Source of the DNA: Flectobacillus longus
Lineage (GTDB): Bacteria > Bacteroidota > Bacteroidia > Cytophagales > Spirosomataceae
Direction: 5' to 3'
DNA length: 64,000 nucleotides
Assembly: GCF_030056705.1 (NCBI RefSeq)
Contig: NZ_JASHIC010000001.1
Coordinates: 1 to 64,000 of the forward strand
In this document: positions 16,142 to 25,697 of the stretch, piece by piece
Numbering within the stretch: the stretch's first letter is position 1
Layout: every line of letters starts with the position of its first letter
Translations under genes and position numbers: made by a program
The notes under the pieces: model-generated
What the model was told of the DNA's origin: nothing
Databases searched by the model: none
Seen by the model: the letters and a program-made list of their open reading frames with translations, nothing else

Positions 16142-16653
16142 GGTTTCTGAAAGTAACCTTTTCATGAGCTCGTAGAAGCGATAGAAATAAAGTATTTCGC
16201 TCCTAGAGCACTTTTACGTAGGAACATAAGTTAATCACCATTAAAAAAAATTGTACTTAAAAGAGAAATAGTTAAAAAATATTTATTGTGTATTTTTATA
16301 TACAATAAAAAATCTCCTTATATTTGCCCATGAAAATGAAAGCGTAACATAGTTAAATGATTTTTAGTCAAACTATTATCATGAAAAAAGCATATTCCAT
16401 TTTTGGGGAATATAGTACAGAATCACTTCGGTATATGTTTTACGGAGTTGTATGTAATAGTAGGGTTCAAAAATCGGATTTACAGGAAGTAAAGATGGAG
16501 AAAACATGGTTTCACCCAAGCATCCCTATTTATTAGAATAAACATGGTTCTATTTCTTAAAAAATAAGATACGTATCTATTTTTTCAAGAGAAAGTTGTT
16601 TTTTAAATCATTGAATACCAAGATAATATATTAAAAAAATAAAAATTAGACGA
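16142..16653 (+). other. regulatory region of the carbohydrate locus with a short remnant frame
   Basis: This 510-bp stretch contains a NUDIX-regulator-type operator (16285-16306) and a perfect TATATTTG box (16319-16326). After these comes a 51-codon frame from the ATG at 16381 (MKKAYSIFGEYSTESLRYMF ... VEKTWFHPSI-like end). Its beginning recalls the N-terminus of SusC-type receptors in Cytophagales, so a receptor gene may have been deleted here, but the match is weak. Confidence 0.4.
16285..16306 (+). promoter_or_regulatory. candidate NUDIX-regulator operator, copy A
   Basis: 22-bp palindrome ATTGTGTAT-TTTT-ATATACAAT located just upstream of the TATATTTG box at 16319-16326. Two further copies flank the regulator gene at 21222 and 21298. 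Confidence 0.6.
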
Positions 16654-17601
16654 ATGAAAAAATTATTAATTATTGCACTGACTTTGGGTATTAACTATTG
16701 CTTCGGTCAAATCCAAAAAGAGACTTTGGTTTATGCCACGAAAGATGGTAAGGAGTTGAAATTGGATAAATATATAGACAATAGTCAAAAAACTACAACA
16801 AAACGCCCCGTAATGATTTATGTTCATGGGGGTGGTTTTTCGATGGGTAGCAGCAAAAATGCACTTCAAATAAAGTATAACAAACATTTTGCGGCTCAAG
16901 GGTTTGTGTCTATTTCTATTAATTACAGACTTGGCATACCCGTGGGTTTACCATTTGATAGAGACAAATTAAATAAGGCAGCCATTTTATCCACCGAGGA
17001 TTTAATAGATGCCACTGCTTATATTATCTCAAAAGCAAAAGAATGGAATATCGACACCGAAAAAATCATCATCTCAGGCGGTAGTGCTGGGGCGATTACC
17101 AGTCTGAATGCCGAATATGCGATTTGCTCAGAAAATACCATTGCTCAGAAACTTCCCCAAGGATTTAATTATGCAGGACTGATTTCACATGCAGGAAACA
17201 TCATAACAGAGCAAGATACTATAATCTGGAAAAATAAACCTTGTACTATGCTATTGATGCACGGTACGATTGATGACCTTCTTCCAATTAATTTTATCAA
17301 ACAGTCAGGAACGCTACATGCAGGTTCTATCTACATTCATAAGCAATTAGAACAAATGAACGTTTCGCATTGGTTTTATGAAGAAGTTGGAGCTGACCAT
17401 ATTGTGGCCTTGAAGCCTTTGCAGCATAATTTTGGTGAAATTGATACTTTCATAGACAGATTTGTGATGAAAAAGGCACAAAGCATCGTGCATACTCAAT
17501 GGCAAGATAAAACGCCGGGGTCAATGGCTAAAATGAAAGATATAGTGCCACTTTATATGACTGGTTGGGAAAAAACCGATGACGAAGTAGAAAAGAAATA
17601 G
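16654..17601 (+). CDS. secreted alpha/beta-hydrolase (esterase, BD-FAE/carboxylesterase-like)
   Basis: 315 residues with a signal peptide ending near CFGQ. The oxyanion motif YVHGGGFSMGS and the nucleophile elbow GGSAG (Ser144) are clear; acid and base are probably in GTIDDLLP and GADHIV. Such enzymes deacylate sugars or plant polymers in the periplasm. It leads a pair with the GH2 gene 41 bp downstream. A paralogue is at 43820-44746. Operator copy A lies upstream, so it is likely under control of the NUDIX regulator. Confidence 0.8.
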   Translation: MKKLLIIALTLGINYCFGQIQKETLVYATKDGKELKLDKYIDNSQKTTTKRPVMIYVHGGGFSMGSSKNALQIKYNKHFAAQGFVSISINYRLGIPVGLPFDRDKLNKAAILSTEDLIDATAYIISKAKEWNIDTEKIIISGGSAGAITSLNAEYAICSENTIAQKLPQGFNYAGLISHAGNIITEQDTIIWKNKPCTMLLMHGTIDDLLPINFIKQSGTLHAGSIYIHKQLEQMNVSHWFYEEVGADHIVALKPLQHNFGEIDTFIDRFVMKKAQSIVHTQWQDKTPGSMAKMKDIVPLYMTGWEKTDDEVEKK

Positions 17602-17642
17602 TTTAAAAATCACTTTCAGTCATAGTATAAAAACAATAAAGC

Positions 17643-20078
17643 ATGATAAATAAAGCAATTTTGATAGTAGCAACTTTTTGTTGCATCATTTCTGTTAAAG
17701 CTCAGAACACCCGTTCTATAATTTTTGATGCAGATTGGCAGTTTAAAAAAGGAGAAAATAAGGACGCTAATAAAATTACATTTGATGCTTCCAACTGGAG
17801 AAAATTAGACCTTCCACATGATTGGAGCATCGAAGATTTGGATGAAACACCCTCAGATTCAGTAATTGGTCCTTTTTCGAAAAAATCGGCTGGCAAACAT
17901 GCAACAGCGTGGACAGTTGGTGGTACTGCTTGGTATCGCAAGACTTTTACGCTAAGTAATACTTCTAAAGGTAAAAATGTCTTAATCCAATTTGATGGCG
18001 TTTATATGGATTCGGATGTCTGGATAAATGGACACCATCTGGGAAATCACAAACATGGCTATACATCTTTTATTTATGATTTGACTGACTACCTTAAACC
18101 CACAGGCGAAAAAAATGTGATTGCTGTTGAAGTAAAAAATCACGGCGACAATTCAAGATGGTATTCTGGCTCAGGCATTTATCGACACGTTTGGTTGCAT
18201 ATCCTCAATCCTACACATATCAAAGAATGGGGTGTTGCTATCACTGCCAACAATGTTTCTGAAAGCTCGGCAACAGTAAATATAACTACTCAGATTATCA
18301 ATAGTTTACCAAATATGAGCCTAAAAGCTGAGGTTTATTCTGCTGATAATCTACTAATAAATACAACAACATTAGATGCTTCTAACAAAGAAAAGACGAC
18401 GCTTTCAATCAATCTAAAAAATCCCAAATTGTGGAATATTGAAAATCCGTATCTACATCATGTAAAACTAACTTTGATGGCAAAAGGGAAAGTGCTCGAT
18501 ACTTACCATCAAACTTTCGGGATAAGAACTATTCACTTTGACGCTGAAAATGGTTTTACGCTCAATGGAAAAAGTATTAAATTAAAAGGAGGCTGCATTC
18601 ATCATGACAATGGCCCTTTGGGGGCAGCAGCTTTTGATAGAGCCGAGGAACGTAAAATAGAATTACTCAAAGCAAATGGCTATAATGCAGTTCGTTTTTC
18701 ACATAATTTGTATTCGCCCTATCTTTTGTCGGTATGTGATAAAATGGGCTTGCTGGTAGTTGATGAAGCTTTCGATATGTGGAATGTAGCCAAATCTCCT
18801 GATGATTATTCTAAATATTTTAAAGAAAATTGGAAATCAGATTTGGAAAATATGGTACTCCGAGACCGTAATCACCCATCTATTATTATGTGGAGTATTG
18901 GAAATGAGATTCCTGAAATTGCCGATACATTAGGTTATAAAACATCTAAGCAATTGGCCGATTTTGTACGAGCAATTGATAATACAAGACCTATTACCAA
19001 TGCCATTCCCATTTTTATTGGTTTTCAAAAAGGCAAAAACTGGGACATGACAGCACCGTCCTTTGCCGCTCTTGATGTAGCTGGATACAATTATGCCCAT
19101 GTTTTTTATGAAAATGACCACAAAAAATATCCAAATAGGGTAATGATGGCAACTGAAATGTTCCCACCCATGGCATTAGATAACTGGAATGCGGTAGAGA
19201 AAAATCCCTACGTAATTGGAATGTTTACTTGGGCTGCTATTGATTATTTGGGTGAAGCAGGCATCGGTCTTTCTCAACAAAGAAATAAAAATGAAAAAGC
19301 ACCAGATTTTTCCACTGAGTTTATTGGGCCTCATTGGCCAGTTTTTAACTCATTTACGGGTGAACTTGATTTGATAGGAAATAAAAAAGTAGCTTCTCAT
19401 TATCTTGATGTGGTGTGGCGTAGAAGTCCTATTGAGATGGTAGTCAGTAAACCGTTAGCATCAAACATGAAAGATTATCCAAGTTACTGGGGTTTTCCCG
19501 ATGAATTGAAATCATGGACATTTCCAGGTCATGAGAATGATACTTTACAAGTAAGAGTTTTTACAAGGAGTGAAAAAGTAAGATTGGAGTTAAATGGCGT
19601 ATTGCTCGAAGAACAAAAAATAGCCCCCAATTCCATCTCTACTTCCTTTAAAGTTCCTTACAGAGCAGGAAAATTAGTAGCTCGAAGTTTTGATGGCGAC
19701 CGAGAAGTGTTAACAGAAACCTTATTTACCACTGGAAAACCCCATGCCATTCGTTTAAAAGCCGACAGAAATACAATTAAGGCCAACAATATAGACCTTT
19801 CATACATAACTGTAGAAATAATTGATGATGCTGGCAATGTAGTGCCTAATGTTGATAACACGCTGGTGAAATACGAGATTTCGGGAGAAGGAACTTTGGC
19901 AGGTGTGGCCAATGGAAACCCAAGAGATATGAGCAGTTTTCAAAAACCTGAAAAGAAAGTTTGGCGTGGCAAAGGTATGCTGATTGTAAAAGCAACTAAC
20001 AAAACTGGAAAAATAACCATAAAAGCAGTAGCTAATGGGTTGAAAAGCGACCAAATTGCAATACAAACTTCAAACTAA
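17643..20078 (+). CDS. glycoside hydrolase family 2 enzyme (beta-galactosidase type)
   Basis: 811 residues with a signal peptide (VKAQ). Domain order: jelly-roll sugar-binding domain (about 25-190), Ig-like domain (about 195-290), TIM barrel (about 295-600), a DUF4982-type domain (SWTFPGHENDTLQVRVFTRS) and a C-terminal Ig-like domain (about 700-805). The acid/base is Glu422 in WSIGNE and the nucleophile Glu505 in MATEM. The length and five-domain plan are normal for secreted Bacteroidota GH2 enzymes. Specificity (beta-galactose, beta-glucuronate or other) cannot be read from sequence. The esterase before it suggests acylated glycans as substrate. Confidence 0.9.
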   Translation: MINKAILIVATFCCIISVKAQNTRSIIFDADWQFKKGENKDANKITFDASNWRKLDLPHDWSIEDLDETPSDSVIGPFSKKSAGKHATAWTVGGTAWYRKTFTLSNTSKGKNVLIQFDGVYMDSDVWINGHHLGNHKHGYTSFIYDLTDYLKPTGEKNVIAVEVKNHGDNSRWYSGSGIYRHVWLHILNPTHIKEWGVAITANNVSESSATVNITTQIINSLPNMSLKAEVYSADNLLINTTTLDASNKEKTTLSINLKNPKLWNIENPYLHHVKLTLMAKGKVLDTYHQTFGIRTIHFDAENGFTLNGKSIKLKGGCIHHDNGPLGAAAFDRAEERKIELLKANGYNAVRFSHNLYSPYLLSVCDKMGLLVVDEAFDMWNVAKSPDDYSKYFKENWKSDLENMVLRDRNHPSIIMWSIGNEIPEIADTLGYKTSKQLADFVRAIDNTRPITNAIPIFIGFQKGKNWDMTAPSFAALDVAGYNYAHVFYENDHKKYPNRVMMATEMFPPMALDNWNAVEKNPYVIGMFTWAAIDYLGEAGIGLSQQRNKNEKAPDFSTEFIGPHWPVFNSFTGELDLIGNKKVASHYLDVVWRRSPIEMVVSKPLASNMKDYPSYWGFPDELKSWTFPGHENDTLQVRVFTRSEKVRLELNGVLLEEQKIAPNSISTSFKVPYRAGKLVARSFDGDREVLTETLFTTGKPHAIRLKADRNTIKANNIDLSYITVEIIDDAGNVVPNVDNTLVKYEISGEGTLAGVANGNPRDMSSFQKPEKKVWRGKGMLIVKATNKTGKITIKAVANGLKSDQIAIQTSN

Positions 20079-20236
20079 TGAACAATTTCTTTTAATTTCA
20101 GTCCTTTTTTGGTGTGGCTACAATTTACTTCATTGGGTCGTTTGTAGGATTTTCTGTTGATAATCGGGTGATAGATTCTAATCTATTCCACTAAAATATA
20201 GTTAGAGTTTGGTTTGATTACAACTTCTAAAAGCTA

Positions 20237-21028
20237 CTACGTTCTATCTTTAAAGCGGTACAAATAAGGAGCTTTATTAGCAGCACCAGTAAACTTTTTT
20301 TCGAGACGCTCCAAAACATTAAATTCTAAGATTTTCTTCTGAAAATTTGTTCTATCATATTTTCTTTCAAATACCGTTTCATAGATTTCTTGAACATCTG
20401 CAATCGTAAATTTTTCTGGTAAAAGATTGAAAATATTTAATTTTTCATCAATATCCTTCCGCAAAGCTTTTAGCGCTTTTTCCAGAATCTCATTGTGATC
20501 CATTACTAAAGTAGGAAGTTCATGAATATCGTACCATTCTATCGATTCATCGAGAATACTTAATTGAGGTATAACCCTATTAATATCCACTAAGGCATAA
20601 TAGCCTATTGAGATAAATCGCTTAGTAAACCAGTCATAATCCTTATTATTTTCAAGCTCCTCAGCACTTATATCCATTTGTTTTATGTACTCCAAGTTGA
20701 GGTCTTTTAGGAGATTTATAAATTCCTTGCTATTTCTATTTGCTTTCCCAAAAACTTGAAATTGCTCCAAATATATACCATCAATACTGGTTCTTTCACT
20801 TAAGATACGTTGAGCTGCTTGGTCTATATCCTCATCTTGTAATATAAAACCGCTTGGTAGTACATAAAAATTACCAGAATATGAGAGTTTAGGGATTAAA
20901 ACTTTTAACTGTCTGTTTTGGTACCCAAAAATTACACAGTCAATGGATACCTGTGGTATAAAGTTTTGTTGGCTTAAATTAGACCATCTTGTAGATACTA
21001 ATGCTTTTACTTTAAATTGTTTTTCCAT
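20237..21028 (-). CDS. NUDIX-domain transcriptional regulator (NrtR/AraR-like, Bacteroidota)
   Basis: 263 residues. The N-terminal half is a NUDIX fold (VSIDCVIFGYQNRQLKVLIP; FYVLPSGFILQDEDIDQAAQ), in which the catalytic Nudix box is degenerate, as expected for a sugar sensor. The C-terminal winged helix reads LPEKFTIADVQEIYETVFE followed by TNFQKKILEFNVLERLEKKF. Bacteroidota use this family to control sugar-utilisation genes. Two matching palindromes lie in the region upstream of it and one in front of the esterase/GH2 genes. A truncated paralogue is found at 31187. Confidence 0.85.
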   Translation of the reverse strand: MEKQFKVKALVSTRWSNLSQQNFIPQVSIDCVIFGYQNRQLKVLIPKLSYSGNFYVLPSGFILQDEDIDQAAQRILSERTSIDGIYLEQFQVFGKANRNSKEFINLLKDLNLEYIKQMDISAEELENNKDYDWFTKRFISIGYYALVDINRVIPQLSILDESIEWYDIHELPTLVMDHNEILEKALKALRKDIDEKLNIFNLLPEKFTIADVQEIYETVFERKYDRTNFQKKILEFNVLERLEKKFTGAANKAPYLYRFKDRT

Positions 21029-21221
21029 TTATTTTTGATATTTCTTAACTAATACTCAATATGGATTTGGGCATTCCCCTATCGTATTATCAAAACTTGC
21101 TTAGTATCATATTTGGGTAGCTATCAGTTATGGATAATTTACAAATGTAGGATAAGCCATCTGTACTTAAATAAGTTTAGACAATATATGCTCATTTAAT
21201 ATTACTACAAAAGTATCTTTT

Positions 21222-21243
21222 ATTGTGTATATTTTTATACAAT
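21222..21243 (+). promoter_or_regulatory. candidate NUDIX-regulator operator, copy B
   Basis: 22-bp near-palindrome ATTGTGTAT-ATTT-TTATACAAT, the same frame and length as copies A and C. Confidence 0.6.
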
Positions 21244-21297
21244 ATGCAAATATTATATAAAATAAAACTAAAATAGTTATGTATATGCCAAAAATAT

Positions 21298-21319
21298 ATT
21301 GTGTATGCAAATACACAAT
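21298..21319 (+). promoter_or_regulatory. candidate NUDIX-regulator operator, copy C
   Basis: Perfect arms ATTGTGTAT and ATACACAAT around GCAA, extended by AT on both sides. It lies just upstream of the TAACTTTG box at 21334. Confidence 0.65.
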
Positions 21320-21610
21320 ATGGTTATTATTTATAACTTTGTCTTGGAATAATAAAATAAATGATATTATTAGCAATACCAGTTCAAAGAGGAGCATGCT
21401 TTCAAACGGGTGAGGCTATTGCTTGGAATAAAGAGGGCAATCTTTCTTATCAATGGGGCATCGCAACCTCTATCGTATTTCAGTTGACGTTAAAACGGGA
21501 TACGTATATTGGGCATAGGTAGGTCCAGAACAACGCTTCTTGATATTAATCTTTGGAATAGAATCTAAGTTGAAATAACAATCAAATTTTTAATCATAAA
21601 AAATAATCAA

Positions 21611-21991
21611 ATGAAAAAAGTAAGTATAATACTGTTTGTATTTTTATTCGGAATTGTCATGAAAGGTTTCTCTCAAAGCACAAAACCAACAGATTTTTGG
21701 GCAGGAAAATGGGAGTTTACAGTAATGGGAACACCTGAAGGGGATTCAAAATTTACGACCGATTTAATTCGTAAAGAAGGAAAACTGACAGGGGATTTGT
21801 CTTCGCCTACAATGCCTTCTGGCGAAAAAATAGCGATAACAAAGATTGAAGAATCAGCAGAGAAAATTGTAATCTATTTTTCAGCAAAAGGGTTTGACAT
21901 AAATCTTGAATTTAATAAAGTCGATGATAATAACCTGAAAGGCAGCATGATGAGTATGTTTGATGCTAAAGGTATAAGAATTAAAGAGTAA
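21611..21991 (+). CDS. small secreted lipocalin-like protein of unknown function
   Basis: 126 residues with a signal peptide (MKGFSQ). The mature part alternates short strands (WAGKWEFTVMGTPEGD; LTGDLSSPTMPSGEKIAITK; NLEFNKVDDNNLKGSMMSMF), like small beta-barrel proteins that begin with a GxW-type motif. No catalytic residues stand out. It is followed by a good terminator at 22038, so it is probably a single-gene transcript, near the NUDIX regulator's sites. Confidence 0.65.
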   Translation: MKKVSIILFVFLFGIVMKGFSQSTKPTDFWAGKWEFTVMGTPEGDSKFTTDLIRKEGKLTGDLSSPTMPSGEKIAITKIEESAEKIVIYFSAKGFDINLEFNKVDDNNLKGSMMSMFDAKGIRIKE

Positions 21992-22037
21992 GAGTATTTT
22001 TTTATCTATCCAATTTTTAAAACATAGTTATGTAGAT

Positions 22038-22070
22038 AAAGGCGATTGCAATAAAATCGCCTTTTCTTTA
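22038..22070 (+). terminator. intrinsic terminator after the small secreted protein
   Basis: AAAGGCGATT pairs with AATCGCCTTT around a 7-nt loop, followed by TTCTTT. Confidence 0.85.
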
Positions 22071-22120
22071 AGATTTTAATCCAATTTGACGAATAATTCT
22101 CGTCTAAAAAAGCCAAAGTT

Positions 22121-22939
22121 ATGCAAGTATCCAATAAAACCATTATCGTTACAGGGGCAGGAAATGGTATAGGACGTGAATTGACATTGCTTTTACTCCG
22201 AAAAAACGCAAATGTAGTAGGCGTTGATATTAACATCAATGCACTCAATGAAACTCAAAAAATAGCTAAGGTAAGCGATGAACGCTTTAAGAGTTTTGCA
22301 TTAGATATTACAGATAAAGCCAAAGTGGAAGCGCTGCCTGATGAAGTTTTAAATCACTTCAAAACGGTGGATGGTATCATCAATAATGCAGGAATTATCC
22401 AGAAATTTATTACCGTAAATGAAATTAGCATAGATGATATTAATCGAGTAATGAATGTCAATTTTTATGGAACGGTGTACCTCACGAAGGCTTTTCTTCC
22501 ACTATTTTTAGAACGTCCAGAAGCACATATTGTGAATATTTCGAGTATGGGGGGCTTTATTCCATTTCCCAAACAGACAATTTATGGAGCTGCAAAAGCG
22601 GCTGTAAAAATCTTTACTGAAGGGCTTTATGCCGAATTAAAGGATACGAATGTAAAAGTTACCGTAGTTCATCCCGGAGCAATAGCCACCAATATCACTG
22701 AAAACTCAGGATTAGGAAAATCCAAAATTGATTTATCTGACCCCAAAAATGCTGCTGATGCTAATAAAATGGCACTTTCACCTACTAAAGCCGCTGAATT
22801 AATCATTCGAGCAATGGAGAAAAATAAGTTTCGAGTAACAGTTGGTAAAGACGCTACAATATTAGATATTTTTTATCGCCTTAGCCCAAGACTTGCGACG
22901 AATCTCATCGGTAAAATGATGAAAAAGGTAGAAATGTAA
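22121..22939 (+). CDS. SDR-family oxidoreductase
   Basis: 272 residues with VTGAGNGIG, IINNAGIIQK, the serine region IVNISSMGGFIPF and the YGAAK catalytic motif. A hydrophobic C-terminal tail (DIFYRLSPRLATNLIGKMM) recalls SDRs that touch membranes and act on lipophilic substrates. It lies between the small secreted protein and the GH79-like gene in the same direction, 77 bp before the latter. Whether it belongs to sugar breakdown or to the surrounding detoxification genes is unclear. Confidence 0.85.
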   Translation: MQVSNKTIIVTGAGNGIGRELTLLLLRKNANVVGVDININALNETQKIAKVSDERFKSFALDITDKAKVEALPDEVLNHFKTVDGIINNAGIIQKFITVNEISIDDINRVMNVNFYGTVYLTKAFLPLFLERPEAHIVNISSMGGFIPFPKQTIYGAAKAAVKIFTEGLYAELKDTNVKVTVVHPGAIATNITENSGLGKSKIDLSDPKNAADANKMALSPTKAAELIIRAMEKNKFRVTVGKDATILDIFYRLSPRLATNLIGKMMKKVEM

Positions 22940-23016
22940 ATCGTAATATGCTATTATTAAGTGAGATAACTTTTTTACAGTATCCAAAATCATCCTTTTA
23001 ACTAAAGTCTTTAGGC

Positions 23017-24537
23017 ATGAAAATTAAACCGTTTTTCTTGAGCATAAGTATTGTATTGGTACTTTGCTTTTCTTCTTTTGCTCAAAACTCAGAAAGTTCA
23101 AAGGCTATCAACTTAAAACAAATGAAGTTGATTGGTCAAGTGGACGAACGCTATCAGTCTTTTAATGTAGAGATGTGCGAAGTAATAGGAGGCGATTTCT
23201 GGATTCCTTATAATTTGATAGATTCTGTCAGAAAAATTTCTAAAAAAACAGGCTTTGCCGCTTTGAAATGGAAAATTGAGCCAATCAATTTATATGAGAA
23301 AAAACTTAGAAACTTAGCCGCTGCTTTAGGCCCAACTTATGTACGAGTAAGTGGAACTTGGGCAAATGCCATTTATTTTCAAGATAACGACGACGCACCT
23401 TTAGCGAATCCGCCAGCAGGTTTTAAAAATATCCTTACTCGCAGCCAGTGGAAAGGAGTTGTTGATTTCTGTAAAGCCATTGATGGCAAATTGGTAAGTT
23501 CGTTTCCCATAAGTGAAGGCGTAAGAGACAATGAGGGCAATTGGTCGCCAAAATCTGTAAAATCTATCATGGATTACACCAAGTCAATCGGTGGCGAAAT
23601 TGTAGCTGCAGAAATGTTCAACGAACCTTCACACGCCAATCATGGCGATGCCCCAAAAGGCTACAATGGAGAAACCTACGCAAAAGATTTTTCTGTATTT
23701 GAAGAATTCTCTAAAAAAGAGTTTCCCAACATGAAGATTTTAGGCCCTGGCTCTACAGGCGAAGGTGGTATTTTGCCTTCTGGTTTAGATATTCCTATTG
23801 ATAAAATATTGGGAGCTTCGCCAAAACCTACGTTCGAGGTATTTACTTATCATTATTATGGCACAGTGTCACAACGCTGCATGGGCGGACAAAAACCTGC
23901 TATGGCATTGTCGAACGAATGGTTGAGTAAAACAGAAAAAGGGCTTGAGTTTTATCAAAATATGAGAGATAAATATATGCCGAACACTCCTATTTGGTTG
24001 ACCGAAACAGCCGAAACGGCTTGTGGGGGTAATCCGATGGCGGCTACTTATATTGATACTTTTCGCTATTTAGAACAATTAGGACGACTTGCCAAAAAAG
24101 GTGTACAAGTAGTAATGCACAATACGCTCGCTCGAAGTGAATACGCCTTACTCGACCACGATACGCATACACCAAGACCGAACTATTGGGCGGCACTATT
24201 ATGGAATAAATTGATGGGACCTCAAGTATTTGAGGCAGGAACATCCAAAGATGGCGTAGATATTTTTGTCCATAATTTAAAAGGAAAATCAAATGGTAGA
24301 GCCGTATTAGTAGTAAATACAAACGATACAAATACTACAATAGAAGTACCTTCTGGCGGAAAAATATATTTGCTCACTGCAGAAGAACTCCTTACGAAAA
24401 AAGTAAAACTCAATGGAAAGGAATTGTTACTTACCCAAGATGATACGATTCCAGCCATTAAAGGAGAACCCTTAAAAAAAGGGAATGTACAATTGCCTGC
24501 CCATAGTATTGCGTTTTTGGCTTTTACTAATATTTAA
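23017..24537 (+). CDS. secreted glycoside hydrolase, GH79/heparanase-like
   Basis: 506 residues with a signal peptide (SSFAQ). The TIM barrel carries RVSGTWANAIYF near residue 110, the acid/base in EMFNEPS (Glu203) and the nucleophile in WLTETAETACGG (Glu330), an arrangement typical of GH79 beta-glucuronidases and heparanase relatives in clan GH-A. A C-terminal beta-sandwich (about 410-505) ends the protein. It would release uronic acids from acidic glycans, which fits a locus with a GH2 enzyme and an esterase. Family assignment is from motif memory and is good but not certain. Confidence 0.8.
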   Translation: MKIKPFFLSISIVLVLCFSSFAQNSESSKAINLKQMKLIGQVDERYQSFNVEMCEVIGGDFWIPYNLIDSVRKISKKTGFAALKWKIEPINLYEKKLRNLAAALGPTYVRVSGTWANAIYFQDNDDAPLANPPAGFKNILTRSQWKGVVDFCKAIDGKLVSSFPISEGVRDNEGNWSPKSVKSIMDYTKSIGGEIVAAEMFNEPSHANHGDAPKGYNGETYAKDFSVFEEFSKKEFPNMKILGPGSTGEGGILPSGLDIPIDKILGASPKPTFEVFTYHYYGTVSQRCMGGQKPAMALSNEWLSKTEKGLEFYQNMRDKYMPNTPIWLTETAETACGGNPMAATYIDTFRYLEQLGRLAKKGVQVVMHNTLARSEYALLDHDTHTPRPNYWAALLWNKLMGPQVFEAGTSKDGVDIFVHNLKGKSNGRAVLVVNTNDTNTTIEVPSGGKIYLLTAEELLTKKVKLNGKELLLTQDDTIPAIKGEPLKKGNVQLPAHSIAFLAFTNI

Positions 24538-24591
24538 GAGGCTATCCATTAATATGAGTTAGTCTAGTTTTGCCAACTTATTTTGAAAATA

Positions 24592-24647
24592 AAAGACCTC
24601 CTTCTTTTGTGAATTACAACCAGCACAAAAATAGGAGGTTTTATTAT
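24592..24647. terminator. bidirectional terminator between convergent genes
   Basis: Arms 24592-24611 and 24624-24643 (AGACCTCC...TTTTGTG against CACAAAA...GGAGGTTTT) have few mismatches, with T-runs on one side and A-runs on the other. It serves the GH79-like gene and the leftward reductase operon. Confidence 0.75.
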
Positions 24648-24687
24648 GCTGGAAATCCCGCTAGTCCAGCTTAATCAAGGAAACAAA

Positions 24688-25692
24688 CTACTTCATCTTT
24701 ACCACAACTTTTCCTTTAGCTCGACCCGTTTCTACGTAAGTCAATGCTTCGTTCGTTTGTTCAAATGGAAATACTTTATCAACGATTGGCTTAATGATAT
24801 CAGCCTCAATTAATTTCGTAATTTCGCCTAATGCTTTGCCGTCTGCACGCATAAACAAAAATTTAAAATTGACATTTTGCTTTTTAGCTATTCGTCGAGC
24901 TGAGAAACTCAATAAATTCATAATCACTTGAAAAGGCCAAGCTAAACCAATTTCTTTGGCTAATTCGGCTGTGGGTGGTCCCGTCAAAGTAACCAATGTG
25001 CCACCAGGCTTTAAAATTTTCAAAGAATCTTCAAGTACTTTAGCATCTCTGTTGCTATGAAGTACCACGTCATAATCTTTTAAAATAGTTGCAAAATCCT
25101 GTGTTTTGTAGTCTATCACTAAGTCAGCTCCCAATTTCTTTACCAAAGCCGTATTGGCAGAACTTGTGGTAGTGGCAACGTAAGCACCTATATGTTTTGC
25201 CAATTGAATAGCAAAAGTCCCAACGCCACCAGAACCAGCCTGAATAAATACCTTTTGACCTTTTTTCAAGTTTGAAATTTCTACGAGTGCTTGCCAAACA
25301 GTAAGTCCAACCAAAGGAATAGAAGCAGCTTCTTCCATTGAAAGGTTTGTAGGTTTCAATGCCAAATCATTTTCTTGTACAGCAATCTGTTCTGCAAATG
25401 TTCCTATTCTGTGGTCACCCACTCTTGAATAAACCTCATCTCCTACTTTAAATTTTGAAACCTTTGCCCCCACTTTGGTTATGATTCCTGACATATCGTG
25501 ACCATTTATAAATGGGGTTTTGTAAGGTAGAAATATTTTAAACTCCCCATTTTTAACCAATGAATCCAACAAATTCACCCCTGCACTGTGAATTTGAACC
25601 AATACCTCATTTTCTTTTATAGTTGGTACACTTACATCTGTTAAATGTAATGATTCTTTTTTGCCGTATTTTTTTACGATGAATGCTTTCAT
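24688..25692 (-). CDS. zinc-independent quinone oxidoreductase / MDR-family NADP-dependent reductase
   Basis: 334 residues of the medium-chain dehydrogenase family, with a GroES-like front (MKAFIVKKYG...) and the coenzyme loop QAGSGGVGTFAIQLAKHIGA. The usual structural-zinc cysteines are absent, as in zeta-crystallin-type quinone reductases. It probably reduces quinones or reactive enones with NADPH. It is the last gene of a six-gene minus-strand operon, 5 bp after the DinB gene. Confidence 0.85.
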   Translation of the reverse strand: MKAFIVKKYGKKESLHLTDVSVPTIKENEVLVQIHSAGVNLLDSLVKNGEFKIFLPYKTPFINGHDMSGIITKVGAKVSKFKVGDEVYSRVGDHRIGTFAEQIAVQENDLALKPTNLSMEEAASIPLVGLTVWQALVEISNLKKGQKVFIQAGSGGVGTFAIQLAKHIGAYVATTTSSANTALVKKLGADLVIDYKTQDFATILKDYDVVLHSNRDAKVLEDSLKILKPGGTLVTLTGPPTAELAKEIGLAWPFQVIMNLLSFSARRIAKKQNVNFKFLFMRADGKALGEITKLIEADIIKPIVDKVFPFEQTNEALTYVETGRAKGKVVVKMK

Positions 25693-25697
25693 AATTT

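Larger units (their letters stand above)
21029..21610. other. regulatory region upstream of the NUDIX gene
   Basis: This 580-bp gap has a minus-strand TACATTTG box (21149-21142) for the regulator, two copies of the 22-bp palindrome (21222, 21298), and a plus-strand TAACTTTG box (21334-21341). The last would drive a 53-codon frame (21361-21522, starting MILLAIPVQRGACF) that I do not recognise and that may be debris of a deleted operon gene. Confidence 0.5.
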
